Origin: CAWFGW01 sp963815495
Lineage (GTDB): Bacteria > Bacteroidota > Bacteroidia > Cytophagales > JAAEPT01
Assembly: GCA_963815495.1 (NCBI GenBank)
Contig: CAWFGW010000011.1
Location: 138,316-202,315, forward strand
DNA: 64,000 nt
Direction: 5' to 3'
The notes under the pieces are model-generated. The model was not told the DNA's origin and searched no databases. It saw only the letters and a program-made list of their open reading frames with translations. The position numbers were made by a program, and so were the translations under genes. This document shows positions 1 through 7,645 of this stretch, piece after piece (within the stretch, counting starts at the first letter, position 1; each line of letters starts with the position of its first letter).

Positions 1-358
1 AACCAAATCATTCGACTAATAATATTATAAATTTCTGCCCTTTGTCCTATTACCTAAACATCATGTAATTGTTGATAAAAAATTAACGATTTTTCAAAAC
101 GTAAAATGGCTTAAAAAAAGAAAGAAGAAATAGTTTAAATACTGAAACAAAAAACACTATTATTCAGTTAATTAACAAGCATATTGAAACTATAAAAAGA
201 ATCTCCAATGTGGATAAGTTATCCTTTGAGAACACCGCCCCTTTAGAGATATTTGTTGAAAGCGAATTCCATAAAAATTCGCAATTTTCCTTCACTTCAA
301 GGAAAATATTTTCGGATATATCTCCGGCTCAACCAATTAAAAAACAAAACTTAAAAAT
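1..358 (+). promoter_or_regulatory. Structured leader region upstream of nrdB
   Basis: This stretch has no clear gene. Seen directly: a perfect DnaA-box match on the minus strand (TTATCCACA) at 209-217, overlapping a palindrome GGATAA-G-TTATCC at 212-224. Three inverted repeats follow: 262-268 with 276-282, 284-292 with 299-307 (perfect 9-bp stem, 6-nt loop), and a short one around 312-325. An open frame without ATG runs from about 108 to 389; its best start is GTG at 210, giving 59 residues that overlap the nrdB start. DnaA is known to regulate nrdAB in E. coli. A role for any of these elements here is inference. Confidence 0.4.
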
Positions 359-1339
359 ATGGCTACGCAGCAAGACGAACCTATTTTAAAGAATGACCCT
401 AACCGATTTGTCATTTTCCCTATCAAACATGCTGATATTTGGGAATATTATAAAAAGGCTCAGGCTAGTTTTTGGACCGCAGAAGAAATCGACCTTAGCC
501 AAGACCTAAAGGATTGGAAAAACCTTAATGACGGAGAAAGACATTTCGTATCCCATGTATTAGCTTTTTTTGCTGCAAGTGACGGTATAGTAAACGAAAA
601 CTTAGCGGAAAACTTTGTTTCAGAAGTTCAATACGCTGAAGCAAAATTCTTTTATGGGTTTCAAATCATGATGGAAAACATCCATTCTGAAACCTACTCG
701 TTGTTAATTGACACTTATATAAACGATAATAAAGAAAAAGATCGTCTTTTTAATGCCTTAGATACTATTCCTTGTGTAAAGAAAAAAGGCGAATGGGCAT
801 TAAAATGGATTGAGAGTGACTCATTTATCGATCGACTTATTGCCTTTGCTGCAGTAGAAGGTATTTTCTTCTCTGGTAGTTTCTGTTCTATTTTTTGGTT
901 AAAAAAGAGAGGATTAATGCCAGGATTAACCTTTTCTAACGAACTAATCTCTCGTGACGAAGGTTTACATTGTGATTTTGCCTGTCACATTTACGCTGAG
1001 CACATCGTAAACAAAGTGCCAGACGAAAGAATTATAAAAATCATTACAGATGCTGTTGAAATAGAGCAAGAATTTGTTTGTGATGCCCTTCCAGTAGGAT
1101 TAATAGGAATGAACGCAAAATTAATGTCGCAATACATTGAATTTTGTGCAGACAGATTACTATTATCCTTAGGTGTTCCGAAATATTATAACTCAGAAAA
1201 CCCATTTGACTTCATGGAAATGATTTCGCTACAAGGAAAAACGAACTTCTTCGAGAAGCGTGTAGCAGAATATCAAAAATCAGGAGTGATGACTGGAGGA
1301 AGTCAAAATAACGTGTTCTCACTTGATGATGATTTCTAA
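359..1339 (+). CDS. nrdB: Ribonucleoside-diphosphate reductase class Ia, small (beta) subunit
   Basis: This is the radical-generating subunit of aerobic ribonucleotide reductase, which makes dNDPs from NDPs together with NrdA. At 326 residues it is slightly shorter than E. coli NrdB. Diiron ligands fit the family pattern: Asp45, the Glu106-x-x-His109 pair (E-N-I-H) and the later E-G-L-H motif. Tyr113 lies four residues after His109, where the radical tyrosine of class Ia enzymes sits, so this is not a tyrosine-less subclass. The ATG follows an A-rich stretch without a Shine-Dalgarno, usual in Bacteroidota. nrdA starts 52 bp downstream on the same strand, an operon in the order B-A. Confidence 0.96.
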   Translation: MATQQDEPILKNDPNRFVIFPIKHADIWEYYKKAQASFWTAEEIDLSQDLKDWKNLNDGERHFVSHVLAFFAASDGIVNENLAENFVSEVQYAEAKFFYGFQIMMENIHSETYSLLIDTYINDNKEKDRLFNALDTIPCVKKKGEWALKWIESDSFIDRLIAFAAVEGIFFSGSFCSIFWLKKRGLMPGLTFSNELISRDEGLHCDFACHIYAEHIVNKVPDERIIKIITDAVEIEQEFVCDALPVGLIGMNAKLMSQYIEFCADRLLLSLGVPKYYNSENPFDFMEMISLQGKTNFFEKRVAEYQKSGVMTGGSQNNVFSLDDDF

Positions 1340-1391
1340 AATATATTTAAACCATTTACCAACCTATTAACAACCGCTAGGACCATTTACC

Positions 1392-3743
1392 ATGTTAGTA
1401 ATAAAAAGAGACGGCCGCAGAGAATCAGTAAAATTCGATAAAATAACAGCTCGAATTGAAAAATTATGTTACGGACTTGATAGCAACTACATCGATCCGA
1501 TTGAAGTATCAAAGAAAGTAATTGACGGACTATATGATGGTGTAACTACTGTTGAGCTAGATAAATTAGCAGCAGAGACCGCAGCTTCGTTAACTACAAA
1601 ACATCCTGAATATGCAAAATTAGCAGCACGTATTGCCATATCCAATTTGCATAAGGAAACAAGTAAGTCGTTTTCAAATACGATGAAAAGGCTTTACACC
1701 TACGTGGATCCGAAAACGAATGAACACGCTCCTCTAATCTCTACAGAGGTATACGGGATTATCAAAAAGAATGCGGCTCTTTTTGATTCTAGCATTATAT
1801 ATGACAGAGACTTCAACTACGACTTCTTTGGTTTCAAAACGCTAGAACGTTCTTATTTATTAAAATGCGATAACAAACCCGTTGAACGTCCTCAACACAT
1901 GTTAATGCGTGTTTCTATTGGTATCCATGGTGAAGACATCAAATCTGCGATTGAAACATATCATTTAATGTCTGAAAAATGGTTTACACATGCTACACCA
2001 ACACTTTTTAACGCTGGTACTCCTAAACCTCAAATGTCTTCTTGCTTCTTATTACAAGTACAAGATGATAGCATCGATGGTATTTATGATACATTAAAAC
2101 AATGTGCTAAGATTTCACAGTCAGCGGGCGGTATTGGTTTAGCTGTTCATAAAATTAGAGCTACAGGTTCCTATATAAAAGGTACAAATGGTGTTTCAAA
2201 CGGTCTAGTACCAATGCTTAGAAACTTTGACATGACGGCACGTTATGTAGATCAAGGTGGTGGAAAAAGAAAAGGAAGTTTCGCAATCTACCTCGAACCA
2301 TGGCATGCCGATGTATTTGAATTCTTGGAATTAAAGAAAAACCACGGTAAAGAAGAGTTAAGAGCTAGAGATTTATTTTATGCCATGTGGACTCCCGATT
2401 TATTCATGCAACGTGTAGAAGAGAATGGTGAATGGTCATTGTTCTGCCCTCACGAAGCGCCAGGTTTACACGAATGTCACGGTGAAGAGTTTGAAAAGCT
2501 GTATACTAAATACGAAAAAGAAGGTAGAGCTCGCAAAACAATTAAAGCTCAGGAGCTTTGGTTTGCAATTCTAGAGTCGCAAACAGAAACGGGTACCCCG
2601 TATATGCTCTATAAAGATGCGTGTAACAAAAAGTCAAATCAAAAGAACTTAGGAACAATTCAATCGAGTAACTTATGTACTGAAATTGTAGAGTACACAG
2701 CTCCAGACGAGGTTGCCGTGTGTAACTTAGCATCTATTGCTTTACCAATGTTTATTGAAAATGGCGAGTATAACCACCAAAAACTTTATGAGGTAACAAA
2801 AGTAATTACAAGGAACTTAAACAAGGTTATTGACCGAAATTACTACCCAGTAAAAGAAGCAGAAAACTCTAACATGAGACACCGTCCAATTGGTTTAGGT
2901 GTCCAAGGCTTGGCTGATACGTTCAGTTTACTTCGAATAGCTTTCACTTCTGATGAGGCTAAAAAATTAAACAAAGAAATCCACGAGACTATTTACTTCG
3001 CTGCCATGGAGTCTTCTATGGAGATTTCAAAAGTAGAGGGACCTTACCAAACTTATGAAGGATCACCAGTCTCTAAAGGTATTTTCCAATTTGACATGTG
3101 GGGTGTAACGCCAGATTCAGGTAGATGGGACTGGACCAAATTGAAGCAGAGTGTTAAAAAATACGGAGTTAGAAACTCCTTACTAGTAGCTCCAATGCCT
3201 ACAGCTTCAACTTCACAAATTCTTGGAAACAACGAATGTTTTGAACCATATACCTCAAACATTTATTCACGAAGAGTGCTTTCAGGAGAATTTGTTGTTG
3301 TCAACAAACATTTAATGAAAGATTTGATTGAACTTGGTATTTGGAATGACGATTTGAAAAACAAATTAATTGCTGCAAATGGTTCAGTTCAAAACATCTC
3401 TGAAATTCCTCAAGACATCAAAGACCTTTACAAAACTGTATGGGAGATTAAACAAAAAGACTTAATTGATATGGCAGCGGATAGAGGTGCTTATATTGAC
3501 CAAAGTCAAAGTTTCAATGTACACATGCAAAATCCAAACTTTGGTAAACTAACGTCTATGCATTTCTATGCTTGGAAAAAAGGCTTGAAAACAGGTATGT
3601 ACTACTTAAGAACTAAAGCTGCTGCTGACGCAATTAAATTCACAGTTGATCAAGCTTCATTGAAGAGCGGTGTAGCACAAAAACAAGCTGATATGGCGTG
3701 TTCTTTGGACAACCCTGAGGATTGCGAAGCTTGCGGAAGTTAA
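1392..3743 (+). CDS. nrdA: Ribonucleoside-diphosphate reductase class Ia, large (alpha) subunit
   Basis: Catalytic subunit of ribonucleotide reductase, 783 residues. The N-terminal ~95 residues form an ATP-cone (starts MLVIKRDGRRE), predicting allosteric dATP inhibition. The active-site set is visible: Cys in PQMSSCFLL, the N-x-C-x-E radical site in SSNLCTEI, the partner Cys in AVCNLASI, and the Tyr-Tyr radical relay in GMYYLRT. The C-terminal tail ends with a Cys pair (CEAC) that re-reduces the active site by thioredoxin or glutaredoxin. It forms a unit with nrdB and is followed by a strong hairpin terminator. Confidence 0.96.
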   Translation: MLVIKRDGRRESVKFDKITARIEKLCYGLDSNYIDPIEVSKKVIDGLYDGVTTVELDKLAAETAASLTTKHPEYAKLAARIAISNLHKETSKSFSNTMKRLYTYVDPKTNEHAPLISTEVYGIIKKNAALFDSSIIYDRDFNYDFFGFKTLERSYLLKCDNKPVERPQHMLMRVSIGIHGEDIKSAIETYHLMSEKWFTHATPTLFNAGTPKPQMSSCFLLQVQDDSIDGIYDTLKQCAKISQSAGGIGLAVHKIRATGSYIKGTNGVSNGLVPMLRNFDMTARYVDQGGGKRKGSFAIYLEPWHADVFEFLELKKNHGKEELRARDLFYAMWTPDLFMQRVEENGEWSLFCPHEAPGLHECHGEEFEKLYTKYEKEGRARKTIKAQELWFAILESQTETGTPYMLYKDACNKKSNQKNLGTIQSSNLCTEIVEYTAPDEVAVCNLASIALPMFIENGEYNHQKLYEVTKVITRNLNKVIDRNYYPVKEAENSNMRHRPIGLGVQGLADTFSLLRIAFTSDEAKKLNKEIHETIYFAAMESSMEISKVEGPYQTYEGSPVSKGIFQFDMWGVTPDSGRWDWTKLKQSVKKYGVRNSLLVAPMPTASTSQILGNNECFEPYTSNIYSRRVLSGEFVVVNKHLMKDLIELGIWNDDLKNKLIAANGSVQNISEIPQDIKDLYKTVWEIKQKDLIDMAADRGAYIDQSQSFNVHMQNPNFGKLTSMHFYAWKKGLKTGMYYLRTKAAADAIKFTVDQASLKSGVAQKQADMACSLDNPEDCEACGS

Positions 3744-3766
3744 TAATTTACTGTTTAGTGAAACAT

Positions 3767-3805
3767 ACAAAAAAAGGGAAAGGCTAGGCCTTTCCCTTTT
3801 TTTGT
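3767..3805. terminator. Bidirectional intrinsic terminator between nrdA and a convergent gene
   Basis: A perfect inverted repeat with arms 3767-3784 and 3788-3805 (18 bp) around a 3-nt loop. The outer pairs form an A7 run on the left and T7 on the right, so it can terminate nrdA on the plus strand and, if read through, transcription toward it on the minus strand. Confidence 0.9.
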
Positions 3806-3821
3806 ATTCATCAATCTATAC

Positions 3822-4136
3822 TTACGCAACGAGTGAAAAGGATTCTTGATCGGATATAAATTCTATATCATAAATACTATGTATAGGGATTAAAGTATTC
3901 GCTTTTAACACCAAGTATTTTTCGGTCACAGCCCACACCGTAGCAATAGTTTTTAAAAACTCGCCATTCGTTCCACAAAAATAGATGCTAACATGGAGTT
4001 TATAAGAATTGCCAAGTTTCATTGCTTTGTCAAGCTGGAGCTTGCGATGCGTCTTCTCTAATTCTGTATTCAACACATCTTCACTAGTAAATTTTATTTG
4101 ATGTACTGTTTCTTTTGTGATTATTTGAGTGATCAT
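3822..4136 (-). CDS. Small conserved protein of unknown function
   Basis: A short cytoplasmic protein of about 104 residues, no signal peptide or membrane segment. The frame is open upstream to 4163 (MFYLIILTN...), but the methionine at 4136 (MITQIITKETVHQIKF) gives a more typical start. Motifs seen: an H-R-K-L-Q-L-D-K-A-M-x-L-G-N stretch in the middle and a C-terminal strand-rich part (TVWAVTEKYLVLKANTLIPI). I recall similar ~100-residue hypothetical proteins in flavobacteria with the same LGN and TTVWA-type motifs, but no function. It lies on the same strand as the bicarbonate transporter genes, 55 bp downstream of the next gene, so co-transcription is possible. Confidence 0.7.
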   Translation of the reverse strand: MITQIITKETVHQIKFTSEDVLNTELEKTHRKLQLDKAMKLGNSYKLHVSIYFCGTNGEFLKTIATVWAVTEKYLVLKANTLIPIHSIYDIEFISDQESFSLVA

Positions 4137-4190
4137 ATTGGTTAAAATAATTAAGTAAAACATTGTTTATTTTCTTATAAACAAGTCTTA

Positions 4191-4481
4191 CTAATTATAA
4201 TGAATGAGTTGGCAATACTTAATAAACAACTTTTTATCATTATCTAATACCCTAGATACTAATTTAAGATGATGAAAATCAAGAACCCATCTTCTAATAC
4301 CTTTATTAATGAAAGTCTTCTCGAACTCAAGCGGATGATTATGAGAATATACGTATTCGATTTTTTCATTTCTCTCATGAATTTCTTTCTCTTGGAGTTC
4401 TTCACTAAAATTCGCACACAAGGCTACAAGTAAAACTAGCGTGAAAAGAACTCGCAATCGATAGGTATAACGTCTAATCAT
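4191..4481 (-). CDS. Small exported or membrane-anchored protein, unknown
   Basis: A 96-residue protein starting MIRRYTYRLRVLFTLVLLVALC, a basic N-terminus followed by a hydrophobic stretch: a signal peptide or single membrane anchor. The remainder is charged and contains Lys/Arg/His-rich stretches (RRWVLDFHHLKLVSRVL). It starts one base after the stop codon of the bicarbonate transporter gene, so it is almost certainly co-transcribed with it. I do not recognise the family. A periplasmic accessory protein for the transporter is possible from position only. Confidence 0.6.
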   Translation of the reverse strand: MIRRYTYRLRVLFTLVLLVALCANFSEELQEKEIHERNEKIEYVYSHNHPLEFEKTFINKGIRRWVLDFHHLKLVSRVLDNDKKLFIKYCQLIHYN

Positions 4482-4482
4482 T

Positions 4483-5451
4483 TTAGTGTGTCATTTCGAT
4501 TATATAGAGATAAAAAGGTATTCCAAGAATAACATTCACTGGAAAAGTGATTCCTAATGCCATCGGCAAATACAAACTTGGATTTGCATTTGGAGCAGCA
4601 TTTTTCATTGCTGCTGGAACGGCAATGTAGGAAGCACTAGCGCCAAGTATTGCAAACAACAATAAATTCCCAGTTGAATCTGTTACCCAAGCACAGAGAA
4701 ATAAAGCAATTAAACCATTGAAAAATGGCATAAGAATAGCAAACACTAAAGGAAACACACCTTGTTTTATTAAGGCAGATATTTGTTTTCCACTAGTAAT
4801 ACCCATATCAAGTAGAAATACAGCAAGAAAGCCCTTAAATAAATCTGTAGTGAAAGGTGCTATCCCTAGAGCTTGTTGTTCGCTCGCGAAATAACCAATT
4901 ATCAAACTACCTATAATGAGAATAACACTCCCATTTGTCACGGAATGGATTAAGGTGGATGATAACGGGACGACTGATTTATCATCTTTTTTTGTATACA
5001 AATTAATCAGTAAAACTCCCACTATAATTGCCGGTGCTTCCATGATAGCCATTACTGCTATCATATGTCCGCCAAACTCTATTTTTTCCATGTCTAGAAA
5101 TGAAATAGCAGTTACAAAAGTAACTGTGCTTACCGAACCATAAGCAGCTGCAATGGCTCCAGCATTCTCTGTACTCAATTTTTTCTTAAGAAGAAAGAAA
5201 GCATACACAGGGACAGCAGCGGCTAGAAGAAAACCAAGAACCATACTCCAGATAATTTCCGCATTTATGACACTATGTGCAAGTTCTTGACCTCCTTTGA
5301 AACCAATAGAAAGCAATAAATAAATAGATATAAACTTTGAAGAATTACGTGGGATTTTTAAATCACTCTTGATTTGAGCCGCTATAATTCCAAGTATGAA
5401 AAACAGCAGTGCCGGGCTAGTGATATTATCGTATAAGGCAGTAACATTCAT
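4483..5451 (-). CDS. sbtA: SbtA-family sodium-dependent bicarbonate transporter
   Basis: A 322-residue polytopic membrane protein with about 8-10 hydrophobic segments, matching the Na+-dependent bicarbonate transporter family (formerly DUF897). Recognisable family features are the opening ITSPALLFFILGIIAA, the K-x-P segment SDLKIPRNSSKF, the G-F-K-G-G motif, and a G-A-S-A-S-Y-I-A-V-P-A-A segment near residue 275. In cyanobacteria SbtA imports HCO3- for carbon concentration; in heterotrophs it may supply anaplerotic carboxylases or fatty acid synthesis (inference). It lies 7 bp after a small upstream gene and is divergent from a LysR regulator, an arrangement that recalls CcmR/CmpR control of carbon uptake genes. 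Confidence 0.88.
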   Translation of the reverse strand: MNVTALYDNITSPALLFFILGIIAAQIKSDLKIPRNSSKFISIYLLLSIGFKGGQELAHSVINAEIIWSMVLGFLLAAAVPVYAFFLLKKKLSTENAGAIAAAYGSVSTVTFVTAISFLDMEKIEFGGHMIAVMAIMEAPAIIVGVLLINLYTKKDDKSVVPLSSTLIHSVTNGSVILIIGSLIIGYFASEQQALGIAPFTTDLFKGFLAVFLLDMGITSGKQISALIKQGVFPLVFAILMPFFNGLIALFLCAWVTDSTGNLLLFAILGASASYIAVPAAMKNAAPNANPSLYLPMALGITFPVNVILGIPFYLYIIEMTH

Positions 5452-5458
5452 GATTGTA

Positions 5459-5785
5459 TTACTTCTCCTTTTTAACTATTTCAATAATTATTTCAGAATT
5501 CACTTTTAACTCAAATCCTTCTTCTTGAGCCAATTTTACTAACTCATTAATTTCGTTTTTAGAAACAACCAATTCTCCTATTCTTTTTTGAGAATTCCCA
5601 TTCACCTCGTTAGAGTGCTCATAAGTAGTTAAAACCAGCGTATTGTGAAATTTAATCTTATCTGAAATAAGATTAAACAATAGTGTGGCAGCATCAGCCG
5701 GTTGGAATACACCCTCAATAAGTTTAAATGTATTTTTTTGACCTACTTCTAACTTTGTTTTTGTCGAATCTATCATTTCTTTCAT
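5459..5785 (-). CDS. Small protein of a Bacteroidota-type uncharacterised family, first gene of the sbtA operon
   Basis: A 108-residue soluble protein, first gene of the minus-strand operon and 7 bp ahead of sbtA. It reads as two halves: FKLIEGVFQPADAATLLFNL with a K-I-x-F-H-N motif near residue 50, then KRIGELVVSKNEINELVKLA and a basic tail. I recall a widespread Bacteroidota hypothetical family with a G-x-F-x-P-x-x-A ... K-I-x-F-H ... K-R-I-x-x-L pattern. Cyanobacterial sbtA is partnered by the PII-like SbtB of similar size, but I see no SbtB-like motifs here, so a regulatory role rests on position alone. Confidence 0.75.
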   Translation of the reverse strand: MKEMIDSTKTKLEVGQKNTFKLIEGVFQPADAATLLFNLISDKIKFHNTLVLTTYEHSNEVNGNSQKRIGELVVSKNEINELVKLAQEEGFELKVNSEIIIEIVKKEK

Positions 5786-5829
5786 CTTTTAGTTAATTTC
5801 GTTTTACACAAAAGTCTAAAAGATTTTTA

Positions 5830-5850
5830 ATAAATTTTTATTTATATTTG
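5830..5850 (+). promoter_or_regulatory. Candidate LysR operator and promoter in the sbtA/lysR divergent region
   Basis: The 89-bp divergent intergenic region contains ATAAAT-TTTT-ATTTAT (5830-5845), a dyad with the T-N11-A geometry of LysR-type sites. It overlaps TATATTTG at 5843-5850, a match to the Bacteroidota -7 consensus TAnnTTTG reading toward the LysR gene. No clear -33 element is seen. Negative autoregulation would follow from the overlap; this is inference. Confidence 0.4.
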
Positions 5851-5874
5851 TGATGAAACACATAAAACAAAGTT

Positions 5875-6792
5875 ATGCATTACACCCTACACCAGTTAAA
5901 AATATTTCTTCAAATACACAAACATAAGAGTATCACCCGAGCTGCTGAAGAAATGCACTTAACACAACCTGCTATTTCTATCCAACTAAAAAAACTGCAA
6001 GACCAATTTGAAATTCCATTAACAGAAGTCATCGGGAGACAACTATACATTACCGATTTTGGAGAGAAAATTGCGGAAGTAAGCACTAAGATTCTAGATG
6101 AAGCAGAGGCCATAAAGACAACCATGAACGAGTATAAGGGTCTTTTAGTTGGGAAAATAAGCATTTCAATAGTCTCTACTGGAAAGTATGTCATGCCTTA
6201 TTTTTTAAATGATTTTATGAAAAAAAACGAAGGTGTTGATTTCTCTATTGATGTTACCAACAAAAGTCGCGTTCTCGAAAGCTTATCAAATAACGTAACG
6301 GATTTTTGTCTGGTGTCCGTCCTCCCTGAAAATATACCAATCGAGAAAGTGGAATTAATGGATAATAAACTTTACTTGATCGGTAACAGTAAGTCTGACA
6401 CATCCAAAAAACTAGCCACTACTGACATAGAGAAACTACCTCTCATATTTAGAGAACATGGTTCAGCAACCCGAATGGCAATGGAAAATTTTCTAACAAG
6501 ACATCAATTATCTATAACAAAACGACTAGAACTAGTATCTAATGAAGCAGTCAAACAAGCTGTAAATGCCGGGCTAGGTTATTCCATAATGCCATTAATT
6601 GGTTTAAGAAATGAGTTGAAAAGTGGTGAAATGCAAATCATTCCTACCTCAGGATTACCTATAATAACTTCTTGGAATTTGATCTATAACCGAGACAAAA
6701 AACTTTCTCCAGCTGCTAAAGCCTTTATTAAACACCTCAACGAAACGAAAGACAACGTAATAGAAAAATACTTTTCTTGGAATATGAAATAA
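5875..6792 (+). CDS. LysR-type transcriptional regulator, CbbR/CmpR-like in context
   Basis: A 305-residue LysR regulator. The N-terminal winged helix-turn-helix spans about residues 1-60 (MHYTLHQLKIFLQI ... SITRAAEEMHLTQPAISIQLKKLQ), followed by a linker helix and a periplasmic-binding-protein-like effector domain from about residue 90. It is divergent from the sbtA operon across 89 bp, the standard arrangement for a LysR protein and its target. Among LysR proteins, CbbR, CmpR and CcmR control carbon fixation and bicarbonate uptake; the effector here cannot be read from sequence. A 21-bp perfect hairpin starts 4 bp after its stop codon. Confidence 0.9.
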   Translation: MHYTLHQLKIFLQIHKHKSITRAAEEMHLTQPAISIQLKKLQDQFEIPLTEVIGRQLYITDFGEKIAEVSTKILDEAEAIKTTMNEYKGLLVGKISISIVSTGKYVMPYFLNDFMKKNEGVDFSIDVTNKSRVLESLSNNVTDFCLVSVLPENIPIEKVELMDNKLYLIGNSKSDTSKKLATTDIEKLPLIFREHGSATRMAMENFLTRHQLSITKRLELVSNEAVKQAVNAGLGYSIMPLIGLRNELKSGEMQIIPTSGLPIITSWNLIYNRDKKLSPAAKAFIKHLNETKDNVIEKYFSWNMK

Positions 6793-6795
6793 ACC

Positions 6796-6841
6796 AATAA
6801 ATTCCACTAAAATTAGAACTCTAATTTTAGTGGAATTTATT
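6796..6841. promoter_or_regulatory. Perfect 21-bp inverted repeat between lysR and the SOS-like cassette
   Basis: Arms 6796-6816 and 6821-6841 are exact reverse complements around the 4-nt loop AACT. It may be the bidirectional terminator of the LysR gene. Its right end also abuts TAACTTTA (6841-6848), one base off the TAnnTTTG -7 consensus, so the repeat would cover the -33 region of the XRE-S24 gene promoter and could be its operator. The two roles are not exclusive. Confidence 0.55.
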
Positions 6842-6865
6842 AACTTTAGGTATTCTATTAATCAC

Positions 6866-7645
6866 ATGAACTACCTAGGTCAAAATTTAAAATATTTGCG
6901 TAAAAAAAAACTATTCACCCAAGAGCAGTGCGCAAAAAAACTTGGTTTAAAACGCACAGTAATTGGCGCCTATGAAGAAGGAAGAATAGAACCCAAAATT
7001 AATACCCTATTAACAATCTGCAACTATTTTAATGTCAGCTTAGATGATTTTTTAAGAACAGATTTAAAATATAAAACGCCCGTAAAATTTGATTCTATAG
7101 GTAGCCGACTTCGCGTGCTTCCCATAGTTACTGTTGCAGAAAAAGAACTGTGTACCATCGTAGACAAAAAAGCTAGTGCAGGCTACACCTCTGGGCTTAA
7201 TGACATTGACTTTGTGGAAAAACTCCCAAAATTCAACCTTCCCTTTCCAGAGTTAACTTCCGATAAAACCCACCGAATCTTTCAAATACAAGGGGAAAGC
7301 ATGCTACCCATTCGTTCAGGCGCCTATGTGATTTGTGAATATTTACATAATTGGACCGACTTAAAATCTGGGCAGTCACATGTGATCATTACTGCCAATG
7401 AAGGGGTAGTGTACAAACGAGTGGAAGTACTCGCTAATAAAACGTCTCTCTTATTAATTTCAGATAATACACAATTTCAATCGTATGAAATATCATTAGC
7501 TGAAGTGCTAGAAATTTGGATAGCGAAGGGTACCGTTGACTTCCAACTCCCAGATCCAAAAGAGTATCTCATGAATAGCTATGAAGTAAGCAACCAACTT
7601 CATCAAATACAAACGGATCTTATCGCGTTAAAGAAAAAACTATGA
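6866..7645 (+). CDS. LexA/CI-like self-cleaving XRE-S24 repressor
   Basis: A helix-turn-helix repressor fused to an S24 autoprotease, analogous to LexA or phage CI. Numbered from the ATG at 6866 it has 259 residues. HTH: about 5-62 (Q-E-Q-C-A-K-K-L-G-L). Cleavage site: Ala105-Gly106 in KASAGYTSG. Catalytic Ser145 in GESMLP and Lys184 in VVYKRVE. All elements needed for RecA-stimulated self-cleavage are present. The frame extends upstream to a GTG at 6830, but that lies inside the 21-bp inverted repeat and the 12 extra residues are not XRE-like, so the ATG is preferred. The 3' end overlaps the DUF72 gene by 4 bp. It probably represses this cassette and itself (inference). Confidence 0.88.
   Translation: MNYLGQNLKYLRKKKLFTQEQCAKKLGLKRTVIGAYEEGRIEPKINTLLTICNYFNVSLDDFLRTDLKYKTPVKFDSIGSRLRVLPIVTVAEKELCTIVDKKASAGYTSGLNDIDFVEKLPKFNLPFPELTSDKTHRIFQIQGESMLPIRSGAYVICEYLHNWTDLKSGQSHVIITANEGVVYKRVEVLANKTSLLLISDNTQFQSYEISLAEVLEIWIAKGTVDFQLPDPKEYLMNSYEVSNQLHQIQTDLIALKKKL

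Noticed and set aside
152..200. NrdR boxes upstream of nrdB
   Set aside because: Two ACTAT/ACTATA-like patches about 35 bp apart vaguely resemble NrdR boxes, but neither matches the 16-bp palindromic consensus well enough.
5459..5785. 108-residue gene next to sbtA as a SbtB PII-like protein
   Set aside because: Size and position fit, but PII-type motifs and the T-loop pattern are not visible; its sequence fits an uncharacterised Bacteroidota family better.
6830..6865. Upstream GTG start for the XRE-S24 repressor
   Set aside because: The 12 extra residues come from the 21-bp inverted repeat and adjoining promoter-like sequence; the HTH begins normally from the ATG at 6866.
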